Part shown: positions 35,165-45,150 of the stretch, piece after piece
Layout of the letters: every line of letters begins with the position of its first letter
Position numbering within the stretch: the stretch's first letter is position 1
Assembly: GCA_001632435.1 (NCBI GenBank)
Contig: KV423950.1
Coordinates: forward strand, 153,141-217,140
Direction: 5' to 3'
From: Calocera cornea HHB12733
Taxonomy: Eukaryota > Basidiomycota > Dacrymycetes > Dacrymycetales > Dacrymycetaceae
DNA length: 64,000 nucleotides
Position numbers and translations under genes: made by a program
The notes under the pieces: model-generated
The model's input: the letters and a program-made list of their open reading frames with translations, nothing else
What the model was told of the DNA's origin: nothing
Database searches by the model: none

Positions 35165-35585
35165 ACGATTTACTGGAAGCAGACTCAATTCCGCTTCCTT
35201 CGCCCCTAGGGCATAACTCCAGCGGAATAAGCGTACAACAAACTGGTTGTACATTTTGGTGCACCAGGGGTCAAAGACCCCGGAAGCAACACAGCAAGCG
35301 AGAGCACGCAAAGTCTGCCGAAGCAATACCCGGAGTTCGCTTCACAAAAGCAGAAGGAAACCGGTAAACGGAAGTAAATACTCCAACGGAAGCAGGGAAG
35401 AAGAACAAGGCAGGCTACAGCAGGGAAGCAAATTGGCCAGCGGAAATAAAGCACCACGCCAAGGTGAACCGAAGAGCGGAAGTAAATCACTAAGCGGATG
35501 CAATGGTTGAGCGGATGCAAAGTGCGGTGGAGGAGAACCGCCACTTCTGGGTGCAAATATGCCGCACGGAAGCAAGAGCTCCTTG
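35165..35585 (+). repeat. GGAAGCAAA-type motif array
   Basis: Units include ACTGGAAGCAGAC, CCCGGAAGCAAC, AACGGAAGTAAATAC, AACGGAAGCAGGG, AGGGAAGCAAATTGG, AGCGGAAATAAAG, AGCGGAAGTAAATC, AGCGGATGCAATGG, AGCGGATGCAAAG and CACGGAAGCAAG. Spacers are irregular (6-30 bp) and unrelated to one another. Confidence 0.75.
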
Positions 35586-35639
35586 AGACGGACACGGGGG
35601 ATAGAGACGGAGGTATGTTGTCCGCTAGGTGAGGTGAGT

Positions 35640-35666
35640 CCTCCGGTAGCCCCTCTACGGAGGCAG
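35640..35666. repeat. Hairpin repeat, copy 1
   Basis: CCTCCGGTAG-CCCCT-CTACGGAGG forms a 9-bp stem with one bulged G; followed by CAG. The identical 27-mer occurs at 41921-41947, and the following ~70 bp are also similar (GAAATGCCCCCCTGGCCG versus GAAGTAGCCCCTCCCTGGCCG). Confidence 0.7.
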
Positions 35667-36181
35667 CATTCATTTTTCGAAATGCCCCCCTGGCCGCAGC
35701 CGAGTGCCAACGCGCGTCGGAGTAATAAATACCTCGCTGTCCGAGGACCAAAAGTTGGAAGTTAAGGCTCGTTCTTGTTGTTGTAAACTCCTTTCTCGCC
35801 AAAAATCGACCAGCATAGCTTTTCCCGGGCCTTCCTAGGACTTTGCATATACTGTGTGTTCACAGACGCAGACGACCAACGTTTATGCCTCTTAGGGGTT
35901 GACACCCTCTTGCGCCTTCGTTGGCACCTTCAATGGCAACGATATTGGAACTGTGATTAGCACCGTTCTTGAGAACAACGTCGGAACTCTCCGTGTGACT
36001 GTCGTTGGAATTGCCCAAGGCGATATTTTTGGTAGAAGCGGTCGTTGGAGCCGAACAAGCTCGCTGCAACCGTCATTGGACATATACGGAGTTTCAGGGC
36101 ATCACTTAACTCACATTGCTCCGAGGGTTGACGTACGCTTATCTCTAACTAGCCACTCTACTAGCCATACGCAAGGCGCTT

Positions 36182-37050
36182 TTAGTGGGCTTCTTCCGTA
36201 CCCTCTATCTTCGTGGACGTCGTTGCGGGAACCTCTTCCAACGGGGGTACGCCATCGTCATCATCATCTCCATCCTCATCTCCGCCGTCTTCCCCTCCGC
36301 CTGCCCCACCTGCATTGATCTTGGCCATCATCTGATGGGAGTCGTGTGAGCAATCAGTGAAATAGATTAGAGGACTGTGCGTACCTCTTCGAAGTTGAAG
36401 TCACCCATGCCACCCATCCCAGGCATGCCACCCATCCCCGGCATGCCACCCATCCCCGGCATGCCACCCATCCCCGGCATGCCACCCATCCCCGGCATGC
36501 CACCCATACCAGGGTCGTCCACTCCACTGAAGTCATCGGGATCTGCTGCACCATCTTGTTCATCTTCGTCGACCCATTTGCTGAAGTCGGTCTTCAACCA
36601 AGGCACTTTCAGCTTTTCCTTGGTGAGGCGGGGCCAAAAGTCTTCCTGAGCATCTTTCTTGCGCAGCTTCAATGCAATGTGACGGGAAGAAAGGCTCTTC
36701 TGGGTCTCCTCAGGAACAATGGGTGCGTAGAAGTCAAGCTTGAACGCGTAGTCTTTCTCGGCTAGTCCTCGGGCAGCGCTGTTTTGGGGGACACGGGTAA
36801 GTGATGGGTCTAGAAAGTGTAGTGGGGTCCAACCTACTTGCCAGCCCTCGCCTTGAAGGAAATATGGTCCTCCTCGATGTCAAGCTGGAGCGTGCTCTCG
36901 ATGATATCAGGTAGATCGACTGAGATGAAGTTAGGACAAAGCGGCGCATGGCATCGGACAACAACACGTACTCGTGACATAGAGGATGTTCTTGTCGGGT
37001 GTCGTTGCGGAGCTCCGCTGGGCCCAGGTGAGTTGAGGATGCGAGGTCAT
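36182..37050 (-). CDS. p23/Sba1-type Hsp90 co-chaperone
   Basis: Predicted 234 aa; introns 36920-36971, 36779-36837 and 36332-36384. ATG at 37050 gives MTSHPQLTWAQRSS, then ILYVTIDLPDIIESTLQLDI, HISFKARAGN, YAFKLDFYAPIVPEE, KLRKKDAQEDFWPRLTKEKL and VPWLKTDFSKWVDEDEQDG. This is the CS-domain fold and the conserved WPRL / LKTDFSKWVDEDE segment of p23/Sba1. The tail has GMPGMG hexapeptides (an 18-bp tandem repeat), then an acidic end. p23 binds the closed ATP state of Hsp90 and slows its ATPase. The last intron joins FNFEE to MMAKINAGG and adds the acidic tail up to the TAA at 36182. Divergent from the small gene starting at 37379, with ~330 bp of shared upstream region. Confidence 0.92.
36405..36512 (-). 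repeat. 18-bp minisatellite inside p23 (GMPGMG)
   Basis: About six near-identical 18-bp units (plus strand CCCATCCCCGGCATGCCA) encode the GMPGMG repeats of the p23 tail. Gly/Met-rich tails are normal in fungal p23, but the near-identity of the units suggests recent expansion. Confidence 0.85.
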
Positions 37051-37378
37051 ATTGTCTGCAATGGATATGGAGACACAATGAGAGTGCAATCGGTTGAAGA
37101 GAGTGGTTTGGAGGATGTACTTTTGTGGCAGTCGCGAACAGTGTACGTTCTAGTAGGTTCTCGGTTTTGGGGCCTAACCAGTCTGAAATTAGCCTCCGGT
37201 CATCGGAATGCGCTCGGTGCTTCGATTCTCAAAGGCCTCGCCCGAGTCGGCTGCCTCAAGCCTTGCCAAAAGAGACGGGCAGGACATCCCACGCTCTACG
37301 AGCAGCGTCGTTATGTGGTGCACCAGGTGATCGCTGTGCTAATCCGACAGACCCGCAGGCTGATACACCAACGTCCAG

Positions 37379-38068
37379 ATGGTTCCTCATTCTCTTCCTA
37401 CTGCCCTACCCAAGAGCATCTCCTTTCTTCCTCGTGCTATTTCTGTGCTCCCTGGTGCTTCACTCCCGGCCGTGGTGCGCACAAACTATCCTGCTGCTTC
37501 ATGGGCTTTGCTGAACGTGGAGCTCTGCAGCCTTTACTGCATTGTTCTTCTCACTGCTCTCTTCACTTCCTCCTGCTATTGGGCCCCCCTCGCCCTTCCG
37601 ATGCCCTCGTTCCTGACGACAAACGACCAAACAACCGTAGGACGCAGCGCAGATCAAAGATGTTGGTGCGACATCAACGATGGGCACATTTTTGACCCCT
37701 TCGCCCCTATCGTGACCAACGGACCAAGAGCAGGTATCTCTTCGTCCAGGAATGATACCCTGCCTATGGAGCCGTTCTCCACCTCCATCGCGTACAATGG
37801 CTCTCTTCCATTTTGGAAGACTCGAGCTCTTCAGCCGGCACACTGGTGGTACTCAAAGTGGATGTCAAGCTCAACAGTTGGTCCCGATTCCGCGCAACCG
37901 TTGTCACCGGATACCGTGCCAGTGGGTTTCACGCCTGTGACGTGGTGGCCAACACTACGACAGGACGAGAACTGGTTCAAGAAACGATATGACTTGCGCG
38001 AGTATGGATTAGATCTGATTCTCGATTTCGGGTGGGGTAGGGGAGAAGGCATACCAGTGGGTGCCTAG
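37379..38068 (+). CDS. Hypothetical protein, possible membrane anchor
   Basis: Uninterrupted 229-codon frame from ATG 37379 to TAG 38066-38068. About 40 residues precede a hydrophobic segment (LYCIVLLTALFTSSCYW). The remainder is soluble and Cys/Trp-containing: DQRCWCDINDGHIFDPF, PAHWWYSKWM, FTPVTWWPT, YDLREYGLDLILDFGW. I do not recognise the family. The segments around CWCD and LDLILDFGW look like conserved motifs rather than random translation. A hidden intron or a later start at 37601 (ATGCCCTCG) cannot be excluded. Confidence 0.5.
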   Translation: MVPHSLPTALPKSISFLPRAISVLPGASLPAVVRTNYPAASWALLNVELCSLYCIVLLTALFTSSCYWAPLALPMPSFLTTNDQTTVGRSADQRCWCDINDGHIFDPFAPIVTNGPRAGISSSRNDTLPMEPFSTSIAYNGSLPFWKTRALQPAHWWYSKWMSSSTVGPDSAQPLSPDTVPVGFTPVTWWPTLRQDENWFKKRYDLREYGLDLILDFGWGRGEGIPVGA

Positions 38069-38208
38069 ACGGATCGATCTGAGCGGCACTGTCTGGCTCT
38101 CTTCACTGTGTATATATTGATTTGGGGCAGTTATGATACATGTACAACGGTTGAGAGCATATGAGACTCATGCAGCATTCTTTGAAAGACACTATACGAC
38201 GTTCCCCT

Positions 38209-38714
38209 TCACGAGGCTGCGTCAATATTGCGTAAGCCATTGTCATGACCACCCCTTTGATAGCGGTGCTTACAAGGAGCCTTGTCCTGAGTACTCTTCA
38301 TACGACTCTTCCACGCTTCAACCCTACTCCCGTTCTGCCATTCCGAGGGATGCTGTGCGATTGCAAACTTCTTGGCAGCGTCATGAGTCTGAGACTTGGT
38401 GGCAAGAAAGAAGCCAGCCCCGGCAAAAACAAGGAACATGATGCCGGCGAGCTATGGTAGTGTTGTTAGTCACGCGTGTTAGAGAGTCGCACCAGCAGAG
38501 CATACAGGGTACAAGCCGGGGTCGCGCTGAGCGAAGCGGTTAAAAACACCTAGGAAATCTCTGTCAGTGAATATGCTTGTGTAGGACGGTGTTGTGTGAA
38601 GCGCGCACGGCCAGCAGTCTTGGGCTAGAATGGGGAGCATGGTCAGCCGACGCGACGCTACGTGAACGGCGGTGTTTGACTCACGCCTTCTTCTCTGGGG
38701 GGCAACGACGACAT
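38209..38714 (-). CDS. Small single-pass membrane protein, unknown
   Basis: Exon 2 gives VFNRFAQRDPGLYP. Removal of intron 38452-38505 joins it to LAGIMFLVFAGAGFFLATK, one clear membrane helix, followed by SQTHDAAKKFAIAQHPSEW and a basic tail to 38209. The N-terminus is uncertain. ATG 38714 (MSSLPPREEG) works only with a 137-nt GC-AG intron (38550-38686) and gives 104 aa. ATG 38640 reads straight through and gives 125 aa. Size and topology resemble small mitochondrial inner-membrane subunits, but no family is recognised. Convergent with the preceding gene, 140 bp apart. Confidence 0.5.
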
Positions 38715-39062
38715 TGTTTGGTTGAATATACTATTACGTTGCACAACGGTGGTCGCGGTAAATGGAAGAGAGCAAGGGGGGCATATGGGGCACTGGCACC
38801 CGTCAGATCGAGCGAGGCCCACGGGAACGGGGCTGAACTAGGCAACTACGTCACTGATTGATTACATAAGTTTGACACCGCGCAACCTCCCCCACACCAA
38901 GTTATTGAGACACTTAACACTAAGGCGGGCAGCCCTTCCTAGCGATCGGCAATGGATACTTAGCTTAACTGGCTGGGTTAAGGGTACAAGTACAAGTACA
39001 AGTACAAGTACAAATACAGATGGTGATAACTAGCAACTATCGCGTGAACTAACAATCGAACC
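38715..39062. other. Intergenic with TACAAG microsatellite
   Basis: Short spacer between the small membrane protein (start 38714) and the end of the RSC-like gene. Contains about four TACAAG units at 38985-39013. Nothing else seen. Confidence 0.6.
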
Positions 39063-41775
39063 TCACACCGTCACCATAATCCTTTCACCCCCTTCTGCTT
39101 CCTCCATTTCGATTGCCGCCTCGCCACGATTCCGTCTTGGCTTCTCCCCGGTAGCTTTGAACGCCAAATATGCGAGACTGTGCGTCAAGGGTCGTGGTCG
39201 TGCCATCAGCATTGGTGGTCCAGCGAACCATAACAAGGTCTCGGTTTCGGAATCGTTTGCGAAGTGCATGACTACATCGCTCAGCGACGAACGGCTCACG
39301 GAACTTTGAAACTCACTTGTTTCTGGAGGTAATGTTTCGATGACAGCCCCATTGGCCTGCAAATGGGCTGCACCACCGGCGGCGGTGACCACGCTTCGAT
39401 CTTCTGCCGATCTGCGTTCCGCAGCGGTGGGTCCCCACTGAAGGACATTTACTGCCGGAGCAGTCGCTCGTACTTGAGCATCATATGCTTGTGCTTCCAA
39501 GCGTCTCCGTTTGGCTTCGCGATCTCGCTCCCGCTCGGTTTCTTCTTCCCTCAGCTGGACAGCGTCCGGCTCGCCGATCTTGCCAGGACCTTTACCTCCG
39601 CTAAGGAACGGACTCGGCACTTTGCGCAGTATCAGTGTGCGCTCAAATGGCTGAACCGGCATAAAATCCATCTTCCGGAGTTCATCGGGAATGCAGCTAT
39701 TCCAGTTCTTGATTTTGACGAAGGCCTTCTCCTTGTCATTGTACCGCGAGTCGCAGATATACAAGGGCCAACCCGGATACCAATATGGCGCTTTGGGGCG
39801 ACCCCTGGTATACTTCGTTGTAAACTGACACCCGATCTTCTCGATCACATCACCGATGGCATGATCAGCGAAATGGCCTAGTCAGCGCAATAACATCCCC
39901 CATAAATGATTCGATTCGATGATACAGCATGCCACTCACTGGTCTTGAAAACCTCATTTAAGTAGAACTGACGATGTGCAGGATGTATGGTCTGGTACCA
40001 CATCAGCCAGTCAACTCTTGACAAATTTCAGGGCCATACCTGTTCAGGCCGGTAATACCAGCACACCGTCAAAGACTGCTGATTCTGTTCGAGAGAAGCA
40101 CTCCAGTAGACATCAACATCAGCCCCATTAGGCCTGCACAGAGACATACCCGTCTGGCAGAAAGGTCTTGAACACTTGAGCAATGATCGGTTTAGCGGGA
40201 TCGTCCGGATTCATCAGGTGAACGTAGTCCCCTGTTTCAAACAAATGAGTGGATCATTCATCGCGAAGCTGCCCCCAAACTTACCAACGCGATAGATTTG
40301 TCCCTTGAAAGATGCGGACTCAGTGAATTGCCTCTCTTTGCTTGAGATACGGAAGCTCGTGACTCCATCTTCGTTGGTGCTCTCTGCACTTCGTAAAGGC
40401 TTTGCATTGCCGGGACCCGCTGCCACTGACGCAAAATTGTTGCCGGAGCTATTGGAAGCATCCGGGGAAGTAAGCTGTTGGTACATGCGCTATATACAGC
40501 TGAGCGACACGCGAAATTTCAAAATCATGAGATATACCTGTAGGAGGATTATGTTTCCATAATCCTCACTGCCTGCTTCAAAAAATCGTCTCCCCTTCTC
40601 GAATAGACGGGTCAGATCTCGGTCGAACTCGGCGGCAAGGGGATATTGTCGTCTTTCAACCCGCACCTGGAAGATGACTGTGAGTCCCCTACCTCCACTC
40701 ACATCCCGGAACACCTACTTCAATGATATCCAAAGATAACAAGGTCTATGCATTCGTCAATGTTGGGACCAATATGCATTATTGGAAGCACCTACGTTGT
40801 ATGACAGGTATGGAACAGTTGAGGCCTCCGGAAGCTTATCGAGGACTTTGGATATCCGCTCCCCTCTTCTTTGGCGTCAGTCATACGCAGAAATAACGAC
40901 CTGTGCAGACTTACATCTCATTCTTATGGTCTCTGATCTGTTGAATGATCTCCCCGTATTTTCCGAAAGGATCCTGTATACACTATTCAGATTCGAGCCA
41001 GTTTGCGGATGCGATGTGACAAACACCACTGGGCTGAAGCATCCAGCCCATTTCACCGTACCCTGGCCATTTCTCCATAGACTCTTCGACTCGATGAGCC
41101 ATCTCGTCACTTTGAGCCAGCACCGCCTGCTTCTCGGCCTGTTTTTCCTCCGAGGCAGTGAAGGCTTCATCGTCGGGAGGTGGACTACGTCTCTTCCGAC
41201 CTCTTGGTGCAGTGACAGGCGTTCGTATAGGATGCACAGGGTAGGCTATCCCAGGTGACGGCGAAGGAGGCGGACCAGGCAATGTATGCGTGTTCAGCCA
41301 CGTTTTCGTAAGGAGTGTCTACGACTCGGTCAGCCTGCACTTCAGGACGTCGATGGAAGTGCGCCGTACCTCCAATGTCTTCGCATTGCGCCATATCGCA
41401 CTACCTTCTTCATTGTCTGCGGTAGAGAGTAAGAAGGCTGTGCGACGGCTGGAGAAGGTAGACCCACAATGCATTGCGTTGAGAAAGACCAGCTTTAGAT
41501 CGCTCCAAACTTCATCGGTGGTGTTGTACCGCCCCTTATCCAGAGATTCCTCCAGAGACATCAGCAAAACATCTCAAGAATAGCCCCGCGGCCCTGCAGA
41601 CCTTGATGCCATCCAGACAACGCGGCTCAGGTATGACGCGGTAGTATTCGGGATATTCATCCTTGTCGGGCAGGTCAGTGAACTGAGCAGACAGATTACG
41701 TCTGTTTTCTCTATGCGAGGTGATAGTTGATAGAACGCTGTAGACCGCGTTGGATTGGGTTGGAAGTAAAGGCAT
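39063..41775 (-). CDS. RSC1/RSC2-type chromatin remodeller subunit (bromodomains + BAH)
   Basis: ATG 41775 starts MPLLPTQSNAVYSVLSTITS. Bromodomain 1: FTDLPDKDEYPEYYRVI, KGRYNTTDEVWSDLKLVFLN, and after intron 41417-41467 AMHYNEEGSAIWRNA with the acetyl-lysine-binding Asn of the YN pair. A basic linker (RGRKRRSPPPDDEAF) and a shortened bromodomain-2-like region follow (ISKVLDKLPEA, LSLDIIE, YPLAAEFDRDLTRLFEKGRR). The BAH domain is spread over small exons: FKGQIYRVG, DYVHLMNPDDPAKPIIAQVF, TFLPDG, LTVCWYYRPEQ, TIHPAHRQFYLNEVFKT. The C-terminal part has YWYPGWPLYICDSRYNDKEK. RSC is the essential SWI/SNF-class remodeller; its bromodomains read acetylated histones and its BAH binds histone H3. Several further introns of ~50 nt lie between 39870 and 41580 and were not all placed. 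Confidence 0.85.
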
Positions 41776-43364
41776 CGTTGCTTGGATGCTGACTGTCGCT
41801 CAGAGAGACCGACCACGGTGGCGACGCAGGAAAGGATTGGCGACGCGTCGTGAAACGGGTGCAAATGTTGAGCGCTAAACTCACCAATGCTACTTCTAGG
41901 CGCGGACACGCGACTTGATTCCTCCGGTAGCCCCTCTACGGAGGCAGTGTTCCCCCGATGGCCCCCACGGGTGCAATTTCTCGAAGTAGCCCCTCCCTGG
42001 CCGGAGCCCAGAGTCATTGCACCTCCACTAGAACCCTGACAAGTGCTGATTACCAGCACTAACGAAGACGTGCACAAATGGCTGAATGTCAGCTCTTTGC
42101 TTTCTTAGGGCAAGCTGCTGGTAATCTGCAGAAAGTGGTACATATTCCGCACTTTTGAATTCAGTAACATAGCAACTGAATTTCATTACTATATCTACTG
42201 TATTTGAGCAACGATTGGACGGGCTATAGCTGCACACCAGATGCCACACCAGAGCTCTGTCAGAGCGTCATTTGAGCTATATGCATTCACAGCAATGGTG
42301 GTATACTCACCTCAGGACCATTTCACGTGCCTGGCAGTAGGGGTTAATAATACAATGATGGAGATAGGTACATATATGCGTGCACCATGGTATTCATCCG
42401 GTAATGTGGCCCTCCAGAAGGAGGTCCACCAGACCATGCACAGCACCACAGTAGCAAGGAGGGCAGCAGAAGTGTGAGAGAGGGCAGAGAGGGAGAGCAG
42501 GGAGGGAGACGATGGCAAGTAATGGTGGTCAGAGCCAGAGTGAGGCAGGACTTGGGACGCACTTGGATGCATCACGTCACATCCACATTTGCCTCCGAGC
42601 CCAAGTCGGAGGCAAACCAGCCCTATGTAAGGGCTGATGCGCGACATAGAGCAAGCGGAAGCTGAATTGCAGCACCAAAAGGGCGGAATGCAAAATCAGC
42701 CCCAATCAGCACCTTACAGCATACCGCCACTAAGCTGCTGTTTACCCATGTATCAGCACTTAAAGTGCTTATAATTGGACCCTACTCCGCGTCCAGTGCT
42801 CGGAGTACAGTAGTGAGCATCCCAACGTTAGAGCACAATAAAGCGAGTTTCAAAATGTGTTTTGTTCGCTGTTACTTGAAGATGAGCAGCATTATACTGG
42901 TGCTGAAAATGAATCCCTCTTTGCTCAGATATAGTTCATGTGTCTGCTGATTGCAGATATCACGCAGAAATGAGTTTCGGCAAATGACTTCTCTCTCTCA
43001 AAATGACTGAATCCGCCAGGATAGCCTGTTTGCGCAGCTCCAAGAATGTGTAAGTGCAGGAACACGAGTCTAATCACTTTATTATGTCCTGACCTTGCCA
43101 TGTTCACTACTCCGAGGCGTGTTGACTCTCGGCTCCAGCCGGGTAAAACGCGATCCACGACTTCAGGGCCCAGGGCGAGTAAGGAAGCGGGTCGATAAGT
43201 TCGTCCACTTTGTGCCACCATGTCCCCTTGCCGCGATACGAACGGGGACACAGCGGGAGACGACATCCAGAGAAGCGTCTTTGAATAACGCATTTTGCTA
43301 CAAAGGGGATATTTTGGTACATACAAGGATACATCAACGCGAATATGGTACAGTATCGCACAGG
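41776..43364. other. Intergenic, RSC-like to peroxiredoxin
   Basis: No gene supported. 41.92 kb holds the second hairpin-repeat copy. 42.1-42.5 kb is AT-rich. 42.58-42.68 kb has a few TTTGCCTCCGAG / GCGGAAGC motif relatives. 42.7-43.3 kb has only short frames without motifs. Confidence 0.5.
41921..41947. repeat. Hairpin repeat, copy 2
   Basis: Same 27-mer as 35640-35666 (CCTCCGGTAGCCCCTCTACG then GAGGCAG), again in a gene-free stretch near a host gene. Similarity continues downstream for ~70 bp with gaps, suggesting two fragments of one small dispersed element. Confidence 0.7.
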
Positions 43365-44262
43365 TCAGGTACGTGGTGATGGAAACGGAGAGAAATCCGT
43401 ATCCCCGAGTGTCAGGTACAATGTATCATCGTCACTCGCCGTACCATCCGAATCAGAAAACACCCTTGAAAATCTTCCTGCAAATACCGAACCAGGCTCT
43501 TCTCCCACCAAAGTTCCAGGATCGTAGTCTGTAAGGATTGACTCGTAATCGAGAAACTTGCTCCAAGGCTGCCGCTCGACTTCAGTTCGCTCGAGCCACT
43601 TTTCGATGAATTTGCGGTGCGCACTGCAAGAAACAACATAAGTCATAATCCCAGGACAAGAGAAGGGTGACAAACATAGCGTTGATGAAAGAATCATATA
43701 CTTCGCGGATGATGCCATGGCTATCGATGAAGAAAGTGACACGAGCTATGTGAAAATATCCCGGTATCAATAAAAGCCGGTGGGAAGGTTATTGTACACA
43801 CCATCGTAGCCGAACATCCCCTTGCCTGTGCCGTACATTTGTCTCACAACCCCATCGACGTCACATAGAACGGTGAACGGCAAGCGATGGTCGTCCACAA
43901 ATCGTTGGTTCTCCTCAACGGTATTTCCACTAATGCCGATAACCTAGCACAATGTCAGCGGCGACCTCGGGGTGAAGTAAATGGTTTGTACTTCGCAGGA
44001 AGCCATAGACCAAATCTCCTTCGAGTTGGACGCGTCGCGGATGGAGCATGACTGGAGAACACAGCCGATAGTCCCCGCCGCAGGGAAAAAGAAAAGCGCA
44101 ACAGGTCGGCCACCCCTACATACATAGTTAGACGGACGGGTAGTTTATACGACGTAAAAACACTGACGGTTTAAACCTGAACGTTTCGCCATTGCTGGAC
44201 GGGAGCTGGAAGGGCATCGCATGCCGTCCAACCAGGTTCCTGGCACTTCGCTGCGAAGGCAT
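43365..44262 (-). CDS. Peroxiredoxin, PrxQ/BCP type
   Basis: Predicted 229 aa from ATG 44262, or ~214 aa from the in-frame ATG 44217. Introns 44116-44167, 43944-43991, 43746-43801 and 43624-43675. Motifs: FQLPSSNGETFRFKPG, then VALFFFPAAGTIGCVLQSCS, which contains the P-x3-T-x2-C peroxidatic cysteine and a second Cys five residues later. That C-x4-C arrangement allows the intramolecular disulfide of PrxQ/BCP (yeast Dot5). Then VIGISGNTVEENQRFVDDH, LPFTVLCD and ARVTFFIDSHGIIREVYDS. The enzyme reduces peroxides using thioredoxin (family knowledge). The ~60-residue acidic/Ser-rich C-terminal extension after HRKFIEKWLER is longer than usual for the family. Confidence 0.88.
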
Positions 44263-45150
44263 AACAAGAGTTACAGGCGAGCTTGGCAGTGTATGCAGGA
44301 AGGCAGGAGGACCGCTTCCAGGGCTCTACGGGGGAAAAAACTGACGAGGCTCATCACAGCAGAGCAGAGAGTGCTGCTCTTTAAGGGAAGCGAGAGTGAA
44401 GGGCGGCGAGGAACGGCATATCGCATCGCCAGCGCATCATTGGCTCCATGAAACCGCAAAGGATCAGCCGGCCCCGACAGACGCCGAGTCAGAGTTTGGC
44501 ATCCGATTGTCGGGGCGTGACGAGTGATATAGAGGCGGGGGCGCTCCTGTCCGAGGGTCGGAGTGTGGGAGGACCAGCAGCCAAACGGGAAGTGCAAGTC
44601 CATCCACGAGACAGCTGTTCAGGTTCTGCGGGGTATTGGAGTGTGCCCGCTGCGTATGACGTTCGAAGGCATGTATTGTTTCGCTAGCTCGATTGAGCCG
44701 AACGGATCAAACTCGTAAGTCGACTTGTGCGACTTGGAGTACAATGGAAAGCGGTGGAGAGCATTGAATGTGGTGGTTTAGCTCGCTCGTACCTTGTCTA
44801 ACGGCCGCAATCTGACGCGGAGCGCAGTACCTGAAACATGTTTTCCCACATCCCGCTGTGCCGGAACTAGTCTGCAACCGTCCGGCTGTGTAGTCCACAT
44901 CGGTCATTATGCAGCGTGCTTACGCCGGAATTAATGTTGACATCCATGGACCACACAAAACTCCGTTCACTCACCCTGCCTATTAATAGATTAGTTGCTG
45001 GAACATGGAAGATCTCCCTGCAGCCACAACCAAGACGGTCGATCGGTCTCGTAATACAGTGCTCAACCCACAAAGTTCATAAATACAGGCGTGATTGCTG
45101 TGATACACATGGATGAAATGAAAACTTCAAGAAGAAAAAGGCAGCAGCAC
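44263..45150. other. Intergenic, peroxiredoxin to CHAT gene
   Basis: 5' flank of the peroxiredoxin gene and 3' flank of the CHAT gene. Short frames on both strands lack motifs. Nothing supported. Confidence 0.55.

Larger units (their letters stand above)
34428..36181. other. Intergenic, ATP11 to p23, repeat-rich
   Basis: No gene supported. 34.5-35.1 kb is AT-rich with no feature. 35.17-35.59 kb is a GGAAGC motif array. 35.64 kb has a hairpin repeat shared with 41.9 kb. 35.84-36.08 kb has a weak CCAACGAC-type periodicity without a recognisable protein. Open frames across the array are by-products of the repeated motif. Confidence 0.55.

Noticed and set aside
35206..35802. 198-codon minus frame across the 35-kb motif array
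   Set aside because: Its translation simply repeats the GGAAGC motif (FRW, LLP, FAS patterns); no conserved domain.
36838..37695. 285-codon plus frame overlapping the p23 start and the next gene
   Set aside because: Its first part is antisense to p23 exons and its last part overlaps the better-supported 37379-38068 frame.
39363..39881. 172-codon plus frame opposite the RSC-like gene
   Set aside because: Antisense to a conserved exon containing YWYPGWPLYICDSRYND; a shadow of that gene.
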